Part shown: positions 57,335 to 64,000 of the stretch, one piece after another
Layout of the letters: each line of letters starts with the position of its first letter
Numbering within the stretch: the stretch's first letter is position 1
NCBI GenBank assembly: GCA_000727475.1
Contig: KL647296.1
Location: forward strand, 1,160,865 to 1,224,864
DNA: 64,000 nucleotides
Reading direction: 5' to 3'
Origin: Sarcocystis neurona
Taxonomy: Eukaryota > Apicomplexa > Conoidasida > Eucoccidiorida > Sarcocystidae
Position numbers and translations under genes: made by a program
Notes under the pieces: generated by a model
Databases searched by the model: none
What the model saw: only the letters and a program-made list of their open reading frames with translations
Told to the model about the DNA's origin: nothing

Positions 57335-59580
57335 GGTATCTGCGAAGGAAGAGAAATCAGCTCAGCTGCTCGCACGGCAACGTCGGCTGTTTTTGCTGTC
57401 TGCACGTGCAGCAGCAGCAGCGCCCTCTACCGCCAATCCAGTGCCAGCAAGACATATTGAGTCATTCTGTATTGTCATTCTACGAAGCAGCTGCTGCAGC
57501 GCCTCGCATGCAGCCTTTGGTTGCTGCAGCCGGTGGCTACCTGTTAATGTCAGCGCGGATGGTGCCGCAGCAGCTGCAGCTCGTCCGCTTCCTGCTCCGA
57601 GGCCTGCTTTTCTTGTAGCTCATCCACGTATACCCTGGAGCTGCAGAAGGCATACGCAAAGATACTGCTCGAGCTTTTCCTTCCCCACCGTCCTGCGGCG
57701 TCGGCTCGCTCTAGCGCTGCTGGTGCTGCGCAGCTCGATGGAGCTATACCTGCTGCGGCGGCAAGGTTGGGTCTTGCTGCTGTTGGCGTCGCCAACTTAC
57801 GCGCTCCGTACTGATGCTCGCCGGAGTGGTGCTGGCGCCCGAGGGGTTGCTGTTTTTGCTGCTGCTGCTGCTCTTTTCGATTCGCGCCGCAGCGGCTGCT
57901 ACTGCCACTTTCACTTGTATGGCTGCGGCAGCATCTGCAGCACGTATGCTGCTGCTGCGCGCGTCAGGCTGCTGCTGGTGCTACCGACTTTTTCACTGAT
58001 GGCGCTACTGCATATGTACGCCGTTGCTGAGGCACGTCTAGGAGTGCTGCTACCCGCTGCACCTGCGCCTGCTCTTTGGCTGCCGTTGCTGCTGCGGCTT
58101 CTGCCGTGCTACCTGCTTCCGCGCTTCGACAATCGCACTTGTTTCTACTACTTCCGCTGCTGTTGCTGCATCCTACATTGCAGCTGCTGTTGCCGCTGAC
58201 CCCGACAGAGCTGCTGTTGCTGCTGCAACTGCTGCAATTTCGTTGCTGCTGGATTCTCTCCTAGTCCTGCTGACTCCGGACCTCGTGCTGCTCCTGACGC
58301 TGAAGCTGCAGCACGGACACCTTCTGCAGCAGCGGGTGGAGCAGCGACCGTTGCCCACATGCAGCGGCACCGTCTGCTGGAAATGCTTCCCTGGCGATGT
58401 GCAGCCCCTCCTGCTGCAGCTTCCCTCGACCCTAATAGTGCCCTGATAGTGCAGTAGGTACGCTGTGGAGTTATACTGCTGCTGCTCCTCCTCCTCCTAC
58501 TGTCGCTCCGGCTGCTACTCTTCTCCTCCTGCTGTTGCTCCTGCACCTCCTGCTGCTGCTGTTCCTGCTGCTGCTCCTCGTCTTGGTGGCTATACTCCTG
58601 CTGGTGCAGCAGCGGACTGGCCCTGCTGTTCCTGCCGCTGCTGCACGTGCTTTTGCCATTTTCAGCGTGTCCACCGCTGACCCTAACACAGCCGCAATGC
58701 TGCAGCGTCCCCACACGGCACTGCTGCCATCACTCGTAGTATTACTACCAGGAACGTCCTACCTCGCACTCTTCGTGGTGCTCGCACAACTCAAGCTCCT
58801 CGAGCTGCTACTCGTACATCTACTCCAGCTGCTACCCGTACTGCTATTCCTGCAGCTACCGCGAGTCCTCTGTTACTACTACTACTACTACTTCTACTGC
58901 TAGAGTTGCTGCGACTATGGCTACGACTACGCCTTCCCCTGCGTGTGCTGCTACATCACCGACAGCTGCTACTACTCCTGCAAGTGTCGCCCCTCAAACG
59001 ACGACCGCCGTAACGGCAGTGAACGAGCCCCCCGGCGCTGCTGCTACGACTCCCGCGGGGAAAAGGACTGCTACTCTTCCTCTTGCTGCTCCACACGTGG
59101 GTCTTCCTCGTATATTCGTACGACTCCTCCCACTGCCGCTGCGTGTCTTGTTGCGACTGGACTCCTTGAACTGCTGCTGCTGCTGCAGCAAGCGGACGAC
59201 GGCGCCACCGCGACGATTCTTATCACTACGCGTCTGCTGCCGGAAAGCCTACTGTCCCTCCTGCTGCTGCTGTCCTGCACAATCCAACGACTGCTGGGAG
59301 CGCCCCTAGGAGTAGTTGTTCGACCCTGCAGCACTCGGATCCTACAGCAGCTACAACAGCTGCTGCGTGTGCTGCTGATCCTGCGGTTGCCACGACTACT
59401 CTCGTATTACTCCTACTGCTGCTAGCACTGGTGCCCGGTCGCTACTCTCATACATCTGCTGCTGCTCCTGCTACCACGAGGGTCCTCCTGTTGACGACTA
59501 CTACCACTGCTACCCCTGCTGCTGCTGCGATTGGTCCTCTCCGTACAACACTGAGCGCCTCACGGACTGCTACCCGGAGA
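57333..59580 (+). CDS. Ala/Thr-rich coding-like region with switching frames
   Basis: On the plus strand this region is made of GCT, GCA, CTG and ACT triplets. An ATG at 57333 opens a 288-codon frame ([20 protein letters not shown]) to 58199. Other frames also look protein-like: 57406-57618 ([15 protein letters not shown]), 57619-57810 ([20 protein letters not shown]), and an Ala/Thr-rich frame at about 58865-59160 ([16 protein letters not shown], then [12 protein letters not shown]). No single frame spans the region. It may be a multi-exon gene for a Thr/Ala-rich, possibly O-glycosylated protein, a gene disrupted by indels, or a decayed pseudogene. Minus-strand frames read as Gln/Arg/Ser and are less convincing. 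Confidence 0.35.
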
Positions 59581-59900
59581 TGGTATTTACTCCCCCTCGG
59601 CCTCCCCGCCCTTTTCTTCTATTACCACGTTCACAACAACTCCTGTCCCCGAAACAGATATATGCACATATATATATATATATATATATAGACATATACG
59701 TACACACATATGTACATATGGATATATATACACACACACATATACGCACGCACATATATATACATATGGATCTACACACACACATATACGCATGCATATG
59801 TATATATGTACATATGGATATACATACACACACATAGACACGTGTGCATGTATATACGGATATATACACACACGCATATATGCATGTGTGTATATGGACG
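59581..59900. repeat. TA and ACACATATAC microsatellite block
   Basis: An (AT)n run at 59668-59690 is followed by repeated CACACATATA and TACATATGGATA units to about 59890. The long minus-strand frame through it encodes Tyr/Ile/Cys/Val repeats and is not a gene here. Confidence 0.85.
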
Positions 59901-59904
59901 TATA

Positions 59905-60170
59905 AAGAAGAGAAGCCGTTCAACGACGTCATCCCAGGGAAGCAGGTGCCTACGATACTTTCCGCAGAAGAATGGAATTCCTGCCGCAGCAACGTCAGGC
60001 GTGTAGAAGAAGATTCTCGTGTATCACCGATGACTGCCACAAAGTGTCTGCTGCTTCTGCTGCTTCGAGAGAGAGAGCTCCTCCTCGAGCAACACCGCGA
60101 CGCGCACGAGGAATGGCTGTTGACTTTCAGCGAAAATCGCCACACAACACTTGCCTCAAAGGACTTTTGA
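59905..60170 (+). CDS. candidate coiled-coil-like exon, unknown
   Basis: Following the microsatellite the plus strand reads EEKPFNDVIPGKQVPTILSA, then EEWNSCRSNVRRVEED and a Leu/Glu/Arg helix (LLLLLLRERELLLEQHRDAH) to a TGA at 60170. It has no early ATG, so it would be a terminal exon. The minus strand is also open, as part of a 375-codon frame, but there the sequence is Ser/Arg-rich and ends in microsatellite. No family was recognised. Confidence 0.33.
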
Positions 60171-61007
60171 GCCGCAAGACGTTCGGTATGGAGAAGGACT
60201 CCGGGCGTATTAATGACCACTGCCACGCAACAGTCATTTTCCCCTGTTTTTTCCGTCCTCTTCTTCGTCTCTGCGTTCAAGGACGTCCCACGACGGCGGA
60301 ACCGTTGCTCCGTGAACCATCTGCGGGAAGCGGAGACAACTGTCTCGAGGCTGGAAACGTCGCAGCAGCAGCCAATAAACAGCCGTCTTGGCTGTCGAAC
60401 AGCAAGGAGGAGTGTTCTTCCTGCGTCAGAGCCACACGGGGCACGACGACTCTGCTGGTGGCGCGGCGCCGCGACATCTTTTTCTTCTCCGTTTTCACTT
60501 TCTCGCTTGTCAATCCATGATGAACACTTCTTCGTTAGCGACGGTCGAACCGGAAGAAGGCCCGTCCGAGACCCTGCTGCTCCTTCGCGTCTGTATCGGC
60601 AGGAGGCGGACTTGCGCGCCCACACGACTGGATCGGTGTGATGACGCTCTTCTCTCTTGTTGCAGCTGACGCGTGAACCTTTCACAGATCTACACATGTA
60701 AGTGCGAACGCCTGTCTGGGCACATTTAGTTTTGTGGACATGTCACACACGCGCAAAATGACGAAATAGAAAACGTTGGAAACAGGACTTCCCCGGCGGG
60801 GAAGTCACTCGTGGTGACCAGGAGTCACCACACTTTATTAAAATGTATCACGTACACATGGCAAAATTCCACGAAGACACAAAGATATGTACAGAGAGGG
60901 AGACACACGGGAAGAGCCAGAGACAGATACACATATGTAGGTGTAGACATGTATGCAGCCGCTGATACGATTGGGGCGGTATTACGACTTGGACTTCTCA
61001 AAAAGGG
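60171..61007. other. unresolved region with overlapping open frames
   Basis: Plus frames 59972-60520 and 60213-60641, and the minus 375-codon frame 59570-60697, all overlap. An ATG at 60188 (MEKDSGRINDHCHATVIF) could start a gene. Nothing decides between them. Confidence 0.35.
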
Positions 61008-62010
61008 TCAGTTTACTGATGAGGATAATGGGATGGGATCAAAGATCTTCTCGCTCACAGGCGTGTGCACGCGTCGATACGGCGACTGGCGGTGCGCCTG
61101 GTGGACGGCGAAGACGAAGGGGACTGGTGCCGCTGTTGCGAGTGTGGCGGGGTGATTCTCTTTCGAGTGTAAATTTTCGGAACGATAGCCGTCGCAGTTG
61201 TACACAAAATTCTCCACAACTGGCACGTCCCAGGGTCCTGCGGTGCAGCTCACGACGTAAAAGAAATTCTACTCGAGTTGAAAAATTTGGTCGTCGGTCA
61301 CTTTTATTACACGGGAAAACGCGCAGCGGGCTGGTCTCATCTACACGAGCAGACTTGTGACACTGTAGCCATGAGGACGCGGGAGGATCGGGGTCATTAT
61401 AGCGACACACACAGAGAATCAAAGCGTCTCATAAAACAACAGAGTTCTGCGCAGAACAAGATGTAGAGCCGACTGACAAGGACGTAGTCAATAGGTACGC
61501 AGCTGCGGAATTAACGGAAACGCGTATAACACGCATGCTACTGTCACCGTTACACGGACGAGACCGACAGAAGAATCAATCCTGCCGTAGGAGTGCGTCT
61601 TTTCTTTCTCGTGCGGCTGGCTCGTTCAAAAACTAGCGCGCTGCTTCTGTAACTGATGTCGCAAGGGGACTGGTGCCACTGCTGCTGGTGGTCATCCTGC
61701 TGCTCCTGTTCTTCACGACGCTGCTGCTGCCGCTGAAATGACGCTTCTCTCTATTCCTGCTGCGGACGTGCGACAACAAGTTCTTCTCCTGCTGCTGGAA
61801 GTGCTGCTGGGAGCGGTCGCTGCCTGGGACTGCGACAAACATTGTCGGTGTGGCCCTTGCTGCGGCTGTGGCTGTCGTCGGCTCCGCTACCGCTAGTGTG
61901 TGGCTGCAGCTGCCGCTGCACGCCTCGGCTCTTCAGTTCGCATTTCTCGCGGAAAGAGGGCCTTCTGCGAGTGATTCGTAGTGACTGGCCCTCCCAGGAA
62001 GGGAAGAAGA
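61008..62010 (-). CDS. candidate minus-strand multi-exon gene, unknown
   Basis: The proposed last exon, 61008 to about 61234, follows an acceptor (GAGCTGCACCGCAG) and reads PWDVPVVENFVYNCDGYRSE and on to VSEKIFDPIPLSSSVN and stop. Upstream on the same strand are a CAG-rich frame at about 61548-61745 (SFQRQQQRREEQEQQDDHQQ) and a frame at about 61751-62004 opened by a strong polypyrimidine acceptor (CTTCCCTTCCTGGGAG). Gln triplets support coding. Phases between the three parts were not established. A plus-strand frame, 60949-61155 (AADTIGAVLRLGLLKKGQFT), competes with the last exon. Confidence 0.3.
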
Positions 62011-63323
62011 AAGATAGGACGGGGGAGACACGTGACACTCGCGAAAAAGATGCGGCGGCTTTCAGAGCGACGAGGAAAACGGGGATTTGCCGCATGCGTA
62101 AAAAGAAGAAGAAACGCATGCGTTAGTGCAGTTGAGCGCCACAAGGCGAAAGAACGACCGGAGAAGAAGAAAACGAACATCAAGAGAGTATGTTCGTGTA
62201 TCGACGTTTGTACGGGAGAACAGAATCGGGCACATGTGCTGCCGCAGCACGTGCATTGCCGCACATGCACAGAAAATTCCTTCCCTTACACCTTGGATAT
62301 GCCCACAATCACGAGGAAGAGAACTTGCGATTCCGTTCTCTCTCTGTAGCCAGTGCACACTAGTGTCTAAAGTTACTTCTACACCGTACGGGAGGTAAAC
62401 GAATGCTCCTGTCCCGGACTTTACACACACACACACACGAATGTGCTGTAATAGTTAATGTATGCTCAGGCCCACCTGTCGACACTATCCGTCACATGAC
62501 TTGCGTTTCCCATGTTCATACTTCCCTACCAGGAGACGACATATTTTCCCCCCATGCGCGTCAACGTCTGTCTTCTCGATTTTCTTGTATCTAAGATGTG
62601 TTTCAAATGACTCATGTGTCCTTCGTAGGCGGCTGATCAGCGCAAAGCGGAAGATAACCGCAGTCTCTTCTATAGTACATCAGTGACGCACAGAGAATAG
62701 AGAACCACTTAATTATTCTTCGAATCAATTTGCGATTTTGTCGTTGATTCCTCTCTTTCGACCGTACAGGTGTGTCTCTGCCACCACACACAGCATTAGT
62801 AGTACATACCAGAAACATCCTTGCTACACTTGACAAATATACGCCTCTGTGCTTTTGTAGTAACTTCTCTGATGCCTCTCGTCTATTTCATGGTCGTGGC
62901 GCCACATGATTCTTCTGCTACGTAGTTGTTCTGCATTTGATGGCAGATATACTCGTCTCCACTCACGCTAGCGGCCGCCGAGGAATCTAAAGTGCACAGA
63001 GGGGTAGTATCACGAGTATACTTTGATGCGTGGATGCTGAAGCTGATCTGCGTGTATCTATATAAACATTGTTTGTGGGTGCATTTGTGTACATCTACAC
63101 ATGCGTATACTCACCTACCTGTTGGCACAAGAAGAGAGGTAGAGAGACGAAAAAGAGCTGTGGCTACCCGTGGAACGCCGAGAAGACGCGGCTGCCTCAG
63201 ATGCGACAGTCACGTGGAATCATCTGGTGTATGTTCTTTCATCGTACACGTACAACAGCACCCCGTAGGTAATATCATTTTTCATAGCCTCGTTTGTGTG
63301 ACCATACAGATGTGTCTGTAAAA

Positions 63324-63356
<33 letters not shown>

Positions 63357-63590
63357 TGCGGACAGTCGCGTAACACCGTTAGTTACCGATGCTCAGTATG
63401 TGGAATACGCGACTATCGTAGACGTCTGCAGTATCACTTTACTGCACGATTCAGACACTGCAATAGAACTTTCTTCTTCAACAATTCCTCCCATTCGGCT
63501 ATTTATATTTACTTCTTATGAAGCATTTTGGTAGTCTTCGCTCTCAAGCAGAAGTTTAGTATGTATACGGCATCGTAAGCCGTTGTTGCA
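62011..63590. other. spacer, nothing firm
   Basis: The open frames are short and unremarkable. An (AT)n run of 26 bases lies at 63332-63357. Confidence 0.5.
63332..63357. repeat. (AT)n microsatellite
   Basis: An uninterrupted AT run in the spacer before the last gene of the window. Confidence 0.9.
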
Positions 63591-63964
63591 ATGGGGACGC
63601 CTACTGAAGACTCGCCGAGGCCTCTGCTTTCTGCAGCGTGTAGTAAACATAACGCGGCTACTTCTGCAAGGCCGCGTAGACCTCTTCAGGTATTCTCAGG
63701 TATTTTGAGTTACGACTACGCACATGTTTGCTCCCTGAGTAATTCACGTGTTTGCCTGTGTGAATTTTTCCTGGACACTGGTTACACAGGTGTAACCTTT
63801 CAAATACGCGCGTAACACCAAGATTTATTGCCTTTGCAGTTTCTTTTTTGCTCCTCTAACGAAAATGTGTCCACAAGCAAAGGAATGACACAAGAAGCAC
63901 TGCGTCGGCAACTGCACGCTGCCCGGCAGCAGCAGCAGCAGGAGGAACTGCAACAGCAATCCTG
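63591..63964 (+). CDS. 5' end of a gene that leaves the window
   Basis: Exon 1 is 63591-63689: the ATG opens MGTPTEDSPRPLLSAACSKH, and the exon ends CTTCAG|GTATTC in phase 0. Exon 2 is 63840-63964: the acceptor is TTGCCTTTGCAG, and it reads FLFCSSNENVSTSKGMTQEA, then LRRQLHAARQQQQQEELQQQ, a helix with Gln runs, and reaches TCCTG|GTAACC in phase 2. If that donor is not used the frame stops three bases later, giving a 75-residue product. The CAG runs and matching phases favour a real gene whose later exons lie beyond the window. No family was recognised. Confidence 0.45.
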
Positions 63965-64000
63965 GTAACCGCTGGAACAGCAGCAGCTGCCCAAGTAGCC

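Noticed and set aside
59570..60697. Minus-strand 375-codon frame as a gene
   Set aside because: Ser/Arg-rich, begins at a non-ATG codon and ends in translated microsatellite; a more protein-like plus frame overlaps it.
1..64000. tRNA, rRNA, CRISPR arrays, transposable elements, telomeric TTTAGGG repeats
   Set aside because: Looked for by eye on both strands; no cloverleaf with intact A and B boxes, no regularly spaced direct repeats, no transposase or reverse transcriptase motifs and no telomere repeats were found.

Overview
This is nuclear DNA from a eukaryote, almost certainly a coccidian apicomplexan of the Eimeriidae. Eimeria is my first guess and Cyclospora the alternative. Three points lead there: genes are split by GT-AG introns; the long reading frames are packed with runs of Ala, Gln and Ser written as GCA/CAG/AGC triplets; and one gene is an octanoyltransferase (LipB) of the kind apicomplexans use in the apicoplast. 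I see no operons, bacterial promoters, CRISPR arrays, transposases, rRNA or tRNA genes.

Layout. 1-8.6 kb: a proteasome beta-2-type subunit in two exons separated by a 4,018-base intron. 8.6-13.7 kb: sparse, with two weak candidates. 13.7-18.85 kb: a very large cyclin-fold protein on the minus strand. 19-30 kb: mostly non-coding, with several small multi-exon candidates on the plus strand near 21.5-22.2, 22.9-24.0, 25.1-25.7, 25.9-26.2, 27.4 and 28.05-28.73 kb. 29.30-29.47 kb: an exact 89-base tandem duplication. 30.4-32.7 kb: a low-complexity membrane-protein frame on the plus strand. 32.7-34.0 kb: a dense TA/TG microsatellite block. 34.0-35.3 kb: a possible minus-strand membrane protein. 40.1-41.4 kb: an intronless V-ATPase subunit C on the minus strand. 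43-51 kb: several small candidates. 52.2-57.3 kb: the giant LipB on the minus strand. 57.3-59.6 kb: an Ala/Thr-rich plus-strand region whose open frame keeps switching. 59.9-62.0 kb: two unresolved candidates. 63.6 kb to the end: the start of a plus-strand gene that runs off the window.

The four securely identified genes are housekeeping functions in different compartments: protein turnover (proteasome), cell-cycle or transcription control (cyclin fold), organelle acidification (V-ATPase) and lipoate attachment (LipB). They share no obvious pathway; this is an ordinary stretch of chromosome, not a cluster. The repeats divide by context: triplets lie in coding sequence, while introns and spacers hold (TA)n, (CA)n and long runs of alternating pyrimidine-purine sequence. 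Triplet tracts are therefore useful for spotting further genes.

Limits. Recognised genes rest on family motifs. The small candidates rest only on open frames, matching splice phases and protein-like composition. They need RNA evidence, and the exon joins given are inferences.
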